The position numbers and the translations under genes are program-made. Below the pieces are notes generated by a model. The model had not been told where the DNA came from and searched no databases. It saw nothing but the letters and a program-made list of their open reading frames with translations. 23,983 nucleotides of DNA from Collinsella sp. (GTDB lineage Bacteria > Actinomycetota > Coriobacteriia > Coriobacteriales > Coriobacteriaceae), in the NCBI GenBank assembly GCA_019424965.1, contig JAHYYL010000034.1, positions 1,254-25,236 of the forward strand. Reading direction: 5' to 3'. The stretch's first letter is position 1. Each line of letters starts with the position of its first letter. Below, piece by piece: positions 1 through 8,344 of this stretch.

Positions 1-1
1 A

Positions 2-44
2 GGGAGGAGTCGACTGATCGGCCCCTCCCACGGCGTTTCGCCGT
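2..44. other. Two adjacent short hairpins downstream of the abi gene
   Basis: GGGAGG (2-7) can pair with CCTCCC (24-29). Directly after it, ACGGCG (30-35) and CGCCGT (39-44) form a 6-bp stem with a TTT loop, followed on the plus strand by a pyrimidine-rich TTTCTCTCT. It could be a weak terminator for a plus-strand gene outside the window, or a 3' structure for the minus-strand abi gene. No clean U-run exists on either strand, so the function is uncertain. Confidence 0.25.
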
Positions 45-78
45 TTCTCTCTGCACATATTAGCACACGGAAGGAACG

Positions 79-1079
79 TCACCGCTTGCGCCCGTAGCCA
101 TCGATGAACCCCTCAATAAATCCGTATTTCTGCCGGTCACCGCTTCCGACGATCATCATGTACGTATCAACCCCGACAGCGCTCTCGAGCTTCTCGAGCT
201 CCCGCAGGCATTTCCGAAGAAAATCTCTGGAACGCTTCTTCTGATGCGTTAGCAAGGTCAATAGGTAGGCCAGGAGAACGATGTAGTCGATTATGGAATT
301 GAAATTCAACCTGTACCCGATAGAAAGATCCTCATCGAGAAGCTCGCCAACCGCGGCCAGGTTTCTGTCGGTCTTAGGATACTTAACCGATTGGCTGAAC
401 CTCGAATCAAATACCGCCCCGTTATGGGCGACCGCGTTCCTTAAGGGACGAATCGTCTCGACGATGTTGATGACGATGCCGGGGTTCGCATGTAAGAGAC
501 CTAGGTCGCTTGCGATATCGGCGAGGATTTCATCGGGAAGGCTTCTGCATACGCTTGTGAGATCGCCGAGGGTCATCACCTCGAAAATGCTCCAAACGGG
601 CGCGTCATCGTCGCGATCGACATAATGCTTCACGAGATCGTTTTTGTAACTCCGTCTCACGATGTTCTGAAGCTGGCTCTTGAGCTTGAGCTTTCCCCCA
701 TCTGCCCGTTCACGACCCTTCCGTTGACATCCCTGCATGTCCGGAGGCCGCGCTTTAAGAAGGTCGCCAGCCCGGGGTCCTCTATGTTCTCAAGTATTCT
801 GGCCAAGACTATGTTTTTAACCGCCGTTTCGATGAACATTATCTCCGGGTAGATTGCAGCCTTGATGGCGGAATCGAACCCGTATATGTCCATGAGTGCA
901 TCGAACGAAGGGAGGGGGAGCGCATTTTTGGGCTTTCGGACAAACCGGAAGCCTTTATAGCCATGGAAATAGCCCATGTTTCTCAGCAGTATCTTTCTGT
1001 CGCTCCCCCGCAAATCCTCCATACCGTGATTCGTCCTCATGTGCTTCATGAGGGAATTGATGCTCATGCCCTTCTTCAT
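79..1079 (-). pseudogene. Abi family (Abi_2, AbiD/AbiF-like) protein gene, frameshifted
   Basis: The start at 1079 has a GGGAGG ribosome binding site 4 nt upstream. The first frame (1079 to about 697) encodes the Abi_2 N-terminal half, with MGYFHGYKGFRF matching the family's nYYrlsgY block, then SFDALMDIYGFD and an amphipathic IETAVKNIVLARI helix. The second half continues in another frame from about 696 to the stop at 79. It contains NDLVKHYVD, PVWSIFEVMTLGDL and the RNAVAHNG motif, the expected order for this family. The switch point is a run of five Gs (minus strand, 695-699). One extra G would restore a single frame of about 333 residues, the usual length. The family is associated with phage-exclusion phenotypes and RNA-binding HEPN-like folds, but no function is proven here. 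It could be a real pseudogene, a phase-variable gene or a sequencing error. Confidence 0.75.
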
Positions 1080-1107
1080 CGAACCTCCCTTGGCCTCCTT
1101 CTTGGAA

Positions 1108-1113
1108 ATTATA
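1108..1113 (-). promoter_or_regulatory. Candidate -10 element for the abi gene
   Basis: The minus strand reads a perfect TATAAT here, about 30 nt upstream of the abi start codon. This gives a short leader that includes the GGGAGG ribosome binding site. No convincing -35 is visible 16-18 nt further upstream, where the DNA is GC-rich. Confidence 0.45.
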
Positions 1114-1165
1114 TCCCAGCCCGCCTCGACGGGGCGAGCCTGTCGTTGGCGCCGGCCTATTTGTG

Positions 1166-1243
1166 TTTGTTAACGTCGTGATTGCGGGTTTGATCACATC
1201 CGATTTTCAGAATTGAGCACGATAGTTTTTCGGTTTTGAGCAC
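1166..1243. repeat. IS21-type multiple terminal direct repeats, 23-bp period
   Basis: Related 8-9-mers end at exactly 23-bp intervals: TTTGTTAAC (ends 1174), TTTGATCAC (ends 1197), TTGAGCAC (ends 1220) and TTTGAGCAC (ends 1243). The last two share the longer context TTTTnnGnnTTGAGCACG. IS21-family elements characteristically carry such multiple terminal repeats as transposase binding sites. The first member is the most diverged and may be chance. Confidence 0.6.
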
Positions 1244-1316
1244 GGCCACGCCGACCAGACCGCATGCCTTAACGTTGTCGGTGCGTCGTATCGGCAACGA
1301 GCAAAGGCAGGAGGGA

Positions 1317-1608
1317 ATGATCGACGTGGACAAGATAGAGGACGCAGGTGGCGGGCTGCAGGGCCATGCTCGAGGCCGAGCTCGCGCACAGGGACGCGAC
1401 CAAGAGGGCACGGCTGCTCAGGCAGGCGAGGCTCCCCGTGCACAAGTCGGCCGAGGGGTTCGACTGGTCGCACGTGCGGTTCTCCGAGGGCTGGGGCCGC
1501 GACGACATGCTTTCGCTGGGCTTCGTCGGCCCCCGCGAGGACCTCGTGTTCTTCGGCAAGACCGGCAGGGGCAAGACCCACATGGCCGTGGCCCTGGCGA
1601 TGCGCACG
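1317..1608 (+). pseudogene. istB-like ATPase gene, N-terminal fragment
   Basis: An AGGAGG site precedes ATG 1317, which begins MIDVDKIEDA, a typical IstB start. The sequence then jumps frame, and from 1348 it reads VAGCRAMLEAELAHRD, LLRQARLPVHK, GFDWSHVRF and FFGKTGRGKTHMAVALAM, which is the IstB N-terminal helical region plus Walker A. The frame change after residue 10 implies a small out-of-frame deletion. IstB similarity stops just after Walker A, around 1600-1610, where the sequence becomes the reverse complement of a different part of an istB gene. A full IstB is about 250 residues, so Walker B and the arginine-finger region are missing. It is non-functional as it stands. Confidence 0.7.
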
Positions 1609-1985
1609 GCCGCCGCCATCTGGTCGTCGCCGAACACCGCGCCCCACCGGCTGAACTCCAGGTTCGTGGTGATGACCACCGACTGCCGCTCGTAGGCGTC
1701 GGCGAACACCTAGAAGAGCGCGCGCGCCGTCGAGATCCAGCGGCAGGAAGCCGAGCTCGTCGATGACGAGCAGCCTAGCGCAGCCGATGAGCGCGGCCTC
1801 ACGGTCAAGGCGCCCCTCGTCGCGGGCGCGCCGCAGCCGCATGACGAGCGATGACGCGGTGAAGAAGCGGGCCTCCATCCTCCGCTCGCACGCCAGCATG
1901 CACAGCGCCGAGGCCATGTGCGTCTTGCCGGTGCTGACGTCCCCCACCAGCACGAGGTCCTCGCAGAAACCAGTTTCATGGAGCG
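1604..1985 (-). pseudogene. istB-like ATPase gene, internal fragment, inverted and mutated
   Basis: Reading leftward from about 1985, the frame gives CEDLVLVGDVSTGKTHMA (Walker A), RFFTASSLVMRL, CARLLVIDELGFLPLD (Walker B) and DGARAL. After a frame change it continues as VFADAYERQSVVITTNLEFS and RWGAVFGDDQMAAA. This is the IstB AAA+ core. The expected ALFQV segment has lost two bases in a GC dinucleotide run near 1715-1722, and its CAG codon reads TAG. Both the N-terminal domain and the end of the protein are absent. At its 3' end it abuts the plus-strand istB fragment, producing an artificial head-on fusion. Confidence 0.7.
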
Positions 1986-1998
1986 TTTCATTGAAAAT

Positions 1999-2044
1999 CC
2001 CCCTAATCTAGCAACGGTTTAAAGTCTACTAGATTGGGGGGGGG
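1999..2044. repeat. Imperfect inverted repeat with poly-G tract
   Basis: CCCCCTAATCTAG (1999-2011) pairs with CTAGATTGGGGG (2029-2040), leaving a 17-nt loop; the right arm is extended to nine consecutive Gs (2036-2044). It sits between the istB fragment and the truncated ATP-binding protein gene. It could be a terminal inverted repeat, an operator of the lost upstream gene, or the scar of a recombination event. There is no U-run to suggest a terminator. Confidence 0.45.
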
Positions 2045-2096
2045 ACGCGAGCCAAGTCGACAAAGGCAGTTAACCGGCGGCTATTCATGCCTCGAT

Positions 2097-2525
2097 TTAG
2101 AACCGCTCGAGAATCTCCGCAGCATTCTCTCGCAGATAGATATCTAGGTCCGGCACGGCAAACTGCACGTAGCCCCTCTGTGGTGCCTGAATAACCTCTC
2201 TTTGTAGCAATTTGGCCCTAATAGAGCTGATCTCATTGGTCTTTTTACCCATGCGCTTAGCAATCTCGGCTGATTTGGACTGTTGTTTATCCTCGCACAT
2301 CGCCAAAAGGTATTTGATATCGTTAAGTCCCAGTCCAGAAATCGCGGGCTCGTGAACAACATCGTGAAAACGAGCCTCTGCCAGCGCAATGCCTTCGGTG
2401 ACATCGTGTTCGCTCACAATGGCACTTTTGGCACGATGCAAGTTGGCGCGCTGCCAAATGGAGTAACCGACCATTTGCACCAGATAGGCATAGCCCTTAG
2501 TGGTCTTAGCGGTTCTCGACAGCAG
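2097..2525 (-). pseudogene. AAA+ ATP-binding protein (Orc1/Cdc6-like), C-terminal remnant
   Basis: The frame opens right after a TAA (2526-2528) and encodes about 142 residues beginning LLSRTAKTTKGYAYLVQMVGYSIW. This matches the end of the ATPase lid and the C-terminal winged helix of bacterial AAA_16/Orc1-like ATP-binding proteins: GLGLNDIKYLLAM, KSAEIAKRMGKKTNEISSIRAKLLQREVI, GYVQFAVPDLDIYLRE. Walker A, Walker B and sensor regions (normally about 250 more N-terminal residues) are missing. The fragment starts 10 nt after the last glycosyltransferase stop. A GTG at 2480 could start a 127-residue product, but no good ribosome binding site is seen. Confidence 0.65.
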
Positions 2526-2537
2526 TTAAACCATTGT

Positions 2538-5024
2538 CTAAAGCGAGAAATACTCACTCTCGGCAGATAAGTTAGGCCCCAACCACGGATCACCCGTCAA
2601 GAAAAACTCCGGCCAGCGCTGCATAAACAGCGCTTGCTCGCGCTTCCAGCGGCGCAGCTTTTCCTCGTTGGCCTCTTCCCTGCCGCGCGAGGTGAACTCG
2701 TAGTGATACAGCTCGGCATAAGGCGTATAGATGGTGTGGTAGCCCGCCTCCCATACGCGCAGGCAAAAGTCTGCGTCGTTAAAGCCAACGGCGAATTCCT
2801 CGTTGTAGCCGCCGACGCGCTCAAATACGTCGCGTCGCACCATCTGGCAGGCACCCGTTACGGCGCTAAAGTTGCCCGGGCGCACAGCGCGGGCAAGATA
2901 GCCCTCGCGCTTTGCCGAGAAGTCCTGGTTGGCATGGGCAAGTGCCCCACGCACGCCAACCAAAATGCCGGCATGCTGCACCAGATGATCGGCAAAGTAG
3001 AGTTTGGCGCCCACCACGCCCGCATCGGGACGCTGCAGATAGCCCATCATCTCTTCGATAAAGTCCGGGCTTATGACCTCGGTATCGTTGTTGAGCAGCA
3101 GCAGGTAGTCGCCCTTGGCGTGCTTCACACCAAAATTGATGATCTGAGAGTAATTGAACTCGCCCGGCCAGCACACAACACGCGCGATGCCCTTGCCTTC
3201 GGATGCTGCAGCCACGCGCTCTGGCAGGGTTTCGTAATACGCAAACGTCTCCGGGGCTTCGCTGTTGTTCTCCACCAAGACGATCTCGTAATTGGTATAC
3301 GTTGCCTTCTGAGCGATCGACATCACGCAGGCATCGAGCGTCTCAACGTGATCCTTAGTAGGAATCACAATGCTCACCAGCGGCGCAGACTCCGGCAGCG
3401 CATAACGCATGTGATAGACAAACGGCGTCTCGGCCTCCTCGACCGTTCCGCAAATGCCCAGCGCGTTAAAGTGGCGCTGAAGCGCAAGGCGCCCAGCTTC
3501 AATAGCATACGGCTTGCTATCGGCAGAACCGTCGGCGGTTGAACCGGGATGCACGCGCCAGTGATACAACACGTGCGCAATATGCTCAAAGCGCGCGCCC
3601 GCCGCAAGGCAGCGGAGCGTCAGGTCGTAATCCTGGGCGCCCGCGACGTCTTCCGGCGACATGCCAATGCAATCGATGAGCGCCTTCTCCACCATCAGGA
3701 AATGCGTCACGCAGTTATGGCTATAGAGCAGGTCGACGTTGAGTCGCGTCTTAAAGACCGGCTGGCCCCACTCCCCCGTTTTCTGGAACATGTCCTCGTC
3801 GCAGAACAGGACCTGGGAACGCTCTCCCTCGGCAGCCTTGTTCAGCGCAGAAACATAGTGGAATAATGCGTCCGGTTCCAGGATGTCATCGTGGTCCAAG
3901 AACGCGATGTAGTCGCCTGTCGCTTGCTCGATACCTGCGTTGGTGTTGAGCACAATGCCGCCGTTGCCGGAAAGCTCGATGCGGCGAACGCGCTCGTCGT
4001 TGGCGTCTGCCGCAAGAGTGGCCACCGCGTCCCATTCGGGCGAGGCATCCATGAGCAGCAATTCCCAGTTGTCATAGCTCTGGGCTAGCACCGAGTCCAA
4101 CAGCTCGCGCAGGTAGACCCGATCAGTCTTGTAGCACGGCACCACAATGCTCACGAGCGGCCTATAGGCAAAGGCCGCCGAAGCGACACGCTGGCACACC
4201 AAATCGCCCGGCTTTGCGCGATGCTGTTCAAACCAACGTCGATAAGCTGCATCGTCTGCACGCGCGTCCTTCATGCGGTTCCAGCTGTCGTCGACCATGC
4301 CGTTGTACAGGCGACCATCCATGGCGCAAAACCCGCTCTGGATTAGGCCCGTGGGATCAGCCGCAATCGCGACAAAATCCCGTATATCCTGAGGCATCTC
4401 TACGCTCAGATACGTTTTATTGACGCGGCATCCGTTCTGCTGCGGCACGTCAACCTGCGATTCAAAAACATGCACGGTAACATCGATGGCGTTCATATGT
4501 GTATCGAAGATCTGGAACTCAGGGGTGCACTGGGGGTCTCCCGCCCAGGTAACCTCATAGCGCCACACCGCGCCGGCGTCTGCCGGCAAATAGCGAATGG
4601 CATCGATCTCGTAGCGACCGCAGCATTCGCCACGCTGCGCATCGCGGATAAGCGCGCACAGCGCAGGCTTTGCTTTGTAGTTAACCTTGGATTCCAGCTT
4701 GGCCACGCGGCTATCGGGGCGAATGGAGCCAAGCTTTTGGCCATCGGACGCAAATGCGACGTCAATCGTAGAGCCGTCCAAAAAGGGAAGCACCAAGACG
4801 GCGAGCTCGCGCTCGTAATCGGAAACGGAAGGGCAAAGCGCCAGCACACGGCCATGATCGACCGGGAGCACCAGCGACGGCACACAAGAACCGCTCGTCG
4901 TCGCATGGGCAAACGCTTGAGAACCCTCCCGTTCAATAAGCGCGGCGACATCCTGACCGGCAAAACGAAGCAGCACAAACAGACGGCCCTGACTGCGGCA
5001 AAGTGCCAAACGCTTGATACTCAT
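2538..5024 (-). CDS. Tandem-domain GT2 family glycosyltransferase
   Basis: An 828-residue protein. Residues 1-285 form an N-terminal region of no recognised family, apparently beta-rich. The first GT-A domain starts at VSIVVPCYKT (291) with the nucleotide/metal motif FLDHDD (375-380), QDYDL (464) and HWRVHPGST (488). The second starts at VSIVIPTKD (550) with LLNNDTEV (643-650) and the acceptor-side DADFCLRVWEAGY (750). Such two-domain GT2 enzymes usually add successive sugars in surface polysaccharide or rhamnan assembly on a lipid carrier at the cytoplasmic face. The donor cannot be read from sequence. No membrane segment is apparent. The ATG follows the upstream stop directly (TAGATG), so translation is probably coupled. 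It is the last gene of the five-gene run; only a truncated foreign gene lies beyond it. Confidence 0.85.
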   Translation of the reverse strand: MSIKRLALCRSQGRLFVLLRFAGQDVAALIEREGSQAFAHATTSGSCVPSLVLPVDHGRVLALCPSVSDYERELAVLVLPFLDGSTIDVAFASDGQKLGSIRPDSRVAKLESKVNYKAKPALCALIRDAQRGECCGRYEIDAIRYLPADAGAVWRYEVTWAGDPQCTPEFQIFDTHMNAIDVTVHVFESQVDVPQQNGCRVNKTYLSVEMPQDIRDFVAIAADPTGLIQSGFCAMDGRLYNGMVDDSWNRMKDARADDAAYRRWFEQHRAKPGDLVCQRVASAAFAYRPLVSIVVPCYKTDRVYLRELLDSVLAQSYDNWELLLMDASPEWDAVATLAADANDERVRRIELSGNGGIVLNTNAGIEQATGDYIAFLDHDDILEPDALFHYVSALNKAAEGERSQVLFCDEDMFQKTGEWGQPVFKTRLNVDLLYSHNCVTHFLMVEKALIDCIGMSPEDVAGAQDYDLTLRCLAAGARFEHIAHVLYHWRVHPGSTADGSADSKPYAIEAGRLALQRHFNALGICGTVEEAETPFVYHMRYALPESAPLVSIVIPTKDHVETLDACVMSIAQKATYTNYEIVLVENNSEAPETFAYYETLPERVAAASEGKGIARVVCWPGEFNYSQIINFGVKHAKGDYLLLLNNDTEVISPDFIEEMMGYLQRPDAGVVGAKLYFADHLVQHAGILVGVRGALAHANQDFSAKREGYLARAVRPGNFSAVTGACQMVRRDVFERVGGYNEEFAVGFNDADFCLRVWEAGYHTIYTPYAELYHYEFTSRGREEANEEKLRRWKREQALFMQRWPEFFLTGDPWLGPNLSAESEYFSL

Positions 5025-6092
5025 CTACACTTCTCGCTTTCCCAGGGCGTTCGCTGCCATACGTTTGCAGGCGCCCAGGTGTCCAAACCTCAAGACGTCG
5101 TAATCGAACATGAGCTTTTTGCACTCACGGGCATTGGGGACCTTGCTGGTAAGCGCCGCACGCACCATAGCGGCAACAGAAGGAGCGCATTGTGCGAGCG
5201 CAGCATCGCTGCCCACGGCAGAACCGGCAAGCGCCGCGGCAACGGCGGCAAACACCTTGCCGCAGTCCGAACCCAGCAACCTGAGCGCATCGTACAGCAC
5301 CAGATCGCATAGGAAGTACGCCAGGTCATCGGCATACTGGACATCAAGACCGTCGCGTTGCCAGTCAGCCAGCACCGCGGAGTAAATCTTCACGTGCTCC
5401 AGCAGTCGCGTCTCGTCGTCATAGCGCATGGTGTCCATAAGCGAGCCCTTGCGCGCCACGCGGTAGTCATACAGCTTGTTCGAGATAAGCGCGGTCTTAC
5501 GCGAACGACCGTACACGGCAAAATCGAAGACCTGGTCCTCGCCATACTTAACGGTTTCGTCAAACACGATCCCGTTGCCCAGCAAAAACTCACGCTTGCA
5601 GGCGGTGCGCCATGCAAAGGGGCGAGACGCTTCCTTAAACAGCAGGTCAGAGCTATAGCCTTCAAACGACACATCGCGCGGGCTCAGCACATAGTTAAGC
5701 CACGGATACCCCGCCTCCAGCGGATACGGATTCGCGCCAAAGGTCAACACGTCGCAATCCTCGCGTTCAAAGGCATCGACGATCACGCGGCATGCATCGG
5801 GCGTAAAGCGGTCGTCGGAATCCAAAAAAGCAACAATAGGCGCCGTGGACGCAGCGATACCCGCATTGCGGGCGCTCGACAGGCCGCCGTTGGGCTTATC
5901 GACCAGCGTAAAGCGCGCGTCCTTTTCGCAATAGGCAGCCGCAATATCGCGCGAACCGTCCGGCGAGCCATCGTTGACCAGCACGCCTTCCCAATCGGGC
6001 ATGTCCTGCGCAAGCAGGGAGTCCAGGCACCAGGCCAGGCACTCCTCCACGTTATAGATAGGAACGACAACGGAAATCTTGGGGGTAGCCAT
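5025..6092 (-). CDS. GT2 family glycosyltransferase
   Basis: A 355-residue protein with one N-terminal GT-A domain: ISVVVPIYNV (6-15), NDGSPDGS (40-47), GGLSSARNAGI (69-79) and the metal-binding FLDSDD (89-94). The region after about residue 200 is a variable helical extension typical of EpsE/WcaA-like enzymes. I chose ATG 6092 because AGGAG lies about 10 nt upstream. The in-frame TTG at 6098 is only 3 nt from that site and is unlikely to start. The gene follows its upstream neighbour by 12 nt and abuts the next gene. The role is transfer of one sugar in a surface glycan; donor and acceptor are unknown. Confidence 0.85.
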   Translation of the reverse strand: MATPKISVVVPIYNVEECLAWCLDSLLAQDMPDWEGVLVNDGSPDGSRDIAAAYCEKDARFTLVDKPNGGLSSARNAGIAASTAPIVAFLDSDDRFTPDACRVIVDAFEREDCDVLTFGANPYPLEAGYPWLNYVLSPRDVSFEGYSSDLLFKEASRPFAWRTACKREFLLGNGIVFDETVKYGEDQVFDFAVYGRSRKTALISNKLYDYRVARKGSLMDTMRYDDETRLLEHVKIYSAVLADWQRDGLDVQYADDLAYFLCDLVLYDALRLLGSDCGKVFAAVAAALAGSAVGSDAALAQCAPSVAAMVRAALTSKVPNARECKKLMFDYDVLRFGHLGACKRMAANALGKREV

Positions 6093-6104
6093 AGTCAAGT
6101 GCTC

Positions 6105-7223
6105 CTACTGTGCGACCGGAACGTCATCGGGGTGCGGGTTGTCGCCGTAGGCGCGCTGATACGTCAGCACGCGCCAGACCAGCGGCAGGCCGCCGATCTT
6201 AAAGTAGTGTTTAAACGTATTGAGCTTGCCCGGCTTCTTAAAATCAAAGCGCGAATCGATATAGGCGCGGGGCGACTTGACCATCAGTCGCAAGTCGGTC
6301 TCGCCACGCGGGTCGAAGAGAGACAGGTCAAAGCGACCGGCATCCCAATCGGCCTTGAGCTCGGGAGATGCCTTCTCCCAAAACTGCTCGCGCAATTCAT
6401 CGACCAGGCGCTCATCATTCCAACGGTACGTATCGACCTTCATGCGCATTAAAATGCCCTGGAGCTGAGCCTTAAGCTCGGGGCGTTCATCCAAAAAGCG
6501 CTGCATCTCGGTATATTCGTCGCACACGCAAAACACCTTGTTAGGAGAATTAACGGAGCTCTTCTCGTTATCTTGGCGATAGCACAAAATGGGGTCCGCG
6601 ATAAACGCAGCACGCTCGGCGCATGCCCAGACCTTAAAGTTAAAACCCGCATCCTGATACGAAGCACCTGGCGTGGGAAGAAACCGAATCTGATTGTCGT
6701 TGAGGAACTCGCGCCGGTAGATAGCCGACCAAATGGAAGGTTTGCGGTAGAAGATGCCCGGGCGATCGACGGGGCGATACGCGGCGCCCGTCATATGCTC
6801 GTCGATGATCCCAAACAGCTCACGGCGCTCGCTGGGCGTGGACCAATACAGGTAAAAGTCGCCCTTTACCACATCGGCATGCTCAGCATCGGCCTTGGCG
6901 ACCAGCTTTTGGAGCGAATCCTCAAACATAAAGTCGTCGGACTCAAGGATGCCCACGTACTCACCGCGCGCCATCTCCAGGCCGCGGTTCATCGAGTCGC
7001 CGTAGCCGCTGTTGGCTTTATCGATCATCTTCACACGGGGGTCTCGCTCCATGTACTCGCGGATGATGTCTGGCGAGCTATCGGTGGAGCCGTCGTTGAT
7101 ACAGATGATCTCGATATCCTTGAGCGTCTGCGCCACGGCGGAATCGAGGCACTCGCGCAGGTAGCGTTCGACATTGCAAATGGGGACAAGCAGAGAAACT
7201 TTAGGGGTATCAGAGTTCTGCAA
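6105..7223 (-). CDS. GT2 family glycosyltransferase (paralogue of the gene at 8345)
   Basis: A 372-residue protein. The start is TTG 7223, preceded at 5 nt by AGGAGG; the open frame extends upstream but without a better signal. GT-A motifs: VSLLVPICNVERYL (9-22), INDGSTDSS (42-50), NSGYGDSMNRGLEMARG (71-87) and GILESDDFM (91-99). The second half has KPSIWSAIYRREFL, PTPGASYQD and CYRQDNEKSSVNS, shared almost word for word with the gene at 8345-9448. The two are therefore recent paralogues, probably using similar donors or acceptors. It ends in a basic, aromatic C-terminus but no clear membrane helix. A 74-nt gap, the only sizeable one in the operon, separates it from the gene upstream. Confidence 0.85.
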   Translation of the reverse strand: MQNSDTPKVSLLVPICNVERYLRECLDSAVAQTLKDIEIICINDGSTDSSPDIIREYMERDPRVKMIDKANSGYGDSMNRGLEMARGEYVGILESDDFMFEDSLQKLVAKADAEHADVVKGDFYLYWSTPSERRELFGIIDEHMTGAAYRPVDRPGIFYRKPSIWSAIYRREFLNDNQIRFLPTPGASYQDAGFNFKVWACAERAAFIADPILCYRQDNEKSSVNSPNKVFCVCDEYTEMQRFLDERPELKAQLQGILMRMKVDTYRWNDERLVDELREQFWEKASPELKADWDAGRFDLSLFDPRGETDLRLMVKSPRAYIDSRFDFKKPGKLNTFKHYFKIGGLPLVWRVLTYQRAYGDNPHPDDVPVAQ

Positions 7224-7297
7224 GAGAACCTCCTGTTGGATAGCGTGTAACAGGGTTATTTTAGCAGCCGAGTTGCGGCGGGCGGCAGCGCTTGGAA

Positions 7298-8338
7298 TTA
7301 AATAAAGCGCTCCAGGCAGGCTTTGAGACCGCGAGTCGAAAGATAGAACAGCGTGGCGTCTGCCATCGAAACGCCCGAGGTCGCCGCAACGAGCTTGTGG
7401 GCAACACGGCAAACGGCGCCCTTAGCAGGCATATCCGCCCACTCCGTTCCCAAAAACGTCGTGAGGTCCATGTTGACGCGAGCCGCCACGCGATGGAAGT
7501 CATCGGCATCCAAGCGCGCCAGGTCGAACACAATGAGGTCTAAAAACCAAGTTATCAGCTCGCCGGGGCACAGGTCCAAAAGACCGTAGGCCGCCCAGCC
7601 CTCCAAGACCTCCTCGAGCATCCTCATGTGGGCGTCAAGCTTTTTGACGCGAGCCTCGGCACTGTTGAACTCATGCGTCGCCGATTCGCTCTCCATCACG
7701 TAGTGGTAGAACTTGTCCGGCATGACAACGGCCTTGCGGGCAAGCGCATAAGCCGCAAATTGGAAGACAACGTCCTCGCCCAAAGCCAAACCGGGGGCGA
7801 AGCGAATGCCTTCGCGATTGAGCAGCTCGCGCGAAAAAGCCGCACGGCAGGCGTAGGGCTGCGCATTCGCATGGAACAGCAACTGGGGATCACGGGCGCC
7901 GAAGGTACCGGCTTTGGGGCTCATGAGTTGTTGGACGCGTTTGGGGGCAGCATCGGCTGGTTCACAGACGCCGCCAAAAACGGAGACCTCGGCATCTGCA
8001 GGCTCCATGGCATGCAGCACGCGCTCGACCGTCTGGACATCGATGTAATCGTCGGCGTCCACAAAAAAGACGGTCTCGCCCTCGGCGGCATCGATACCGG
8101 CATTTCGAGCGCACGAGACGCCCGCGTTTTCCTGGTCAATAACCAGTACGCGATCGTCGGCCAGCTCGATCTGGCGCAACACGTTCAACGAATCATCGGT
8201 CGAACCGTCGTTGACGCAGACAACCTGAATCGAGCGCTCGGACTGGGCCAACAGCGAATCGACGCATCGCTGAATGGAGCGCGCAGAGTTGTAAACGGGG
8301 ACGACAATGGTAGCTTTAGGACACGAGGCCTCTCCCAT
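7298..8338 (-). CDS. GT2 family glycosyltransferase
   Basis: A 346-residue protein. The GT-A domain shows ATIVVPVYNSARSI (9-22), VNDGSTDDS (42-50), GVSCARNAGID (73-83) and FFVDADDYID (91-100), where DADD is the divalent-metal/nucleotide motif. The C-terminal third is helical and not assigned. ATG 8338 lies 6 nt after the preceding stop, with a G-rich GGGGGTAGG ribosome binding site that includes that stop codon. It lies between the two paralogous glycosyltransferases. Domain content resembles the gene at 5025 more than its paralogue neighbours. It is expected to act in the cytoplasm at the membrane on a lipid-linked glycan. Confidence 0.85.
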   Translation of the reverse strand: MGEASCPKATIVVPVYNSARSIQRCVDSLLAQSERSIQVVCVNDGSTDDSLNVLRQIELADDRVLVIDQENAGVSCARNAGIDAAEGETVFFVDADDYIDVQTVERVLHAMEPADAEVSVFGGVCEPADAAPKRVQQLMSPKAGTFGARDPQLLFHANAQPYACRAAFSRELLNREGIRFAPGLALGEDVVFQFAAYALARKAVVMPDKFYHYVMESESATHEFNSAEARVKKLDAHMRMLEEVLEGWAAYGLLDLCPGELITWFLDLIVFDLARLDADDFHRVAARVNMDLTTFLGTEWADMPAKGAVCRVAHKLVAATSGVSMADATLFYLSTRGLKACLERFI

Positions 8339-8344
8339 GCCGAC

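Larger units (their letters stand above)
1162..1990. mobile_element. Scrambled remnant of an IS21-family element
   Basis: This stretch combines IS21-type terminal direct repeats (1166-1243) with two truncated copies of the istB helper-ATPase gene in opposite orientations. No istA transposase is present, and the second terminus cannot be identified. The element therefore cannot be autonomous. The arrangement suggests at least two insertions or one inversion/deletion between copies. Boundaries are approximate: the left edge is set by the TGTG before the first repeat, the right edge by loss of istB similarity. Confidence 0.6.

Noticed and set aside
2634..3542. 302-residue plus-strand frame within the tandem glycosyltransferase gene
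   Set aside because: It is antisense to clear GT2 motifs on the minus strand, with no start signal and no recognisable domain.
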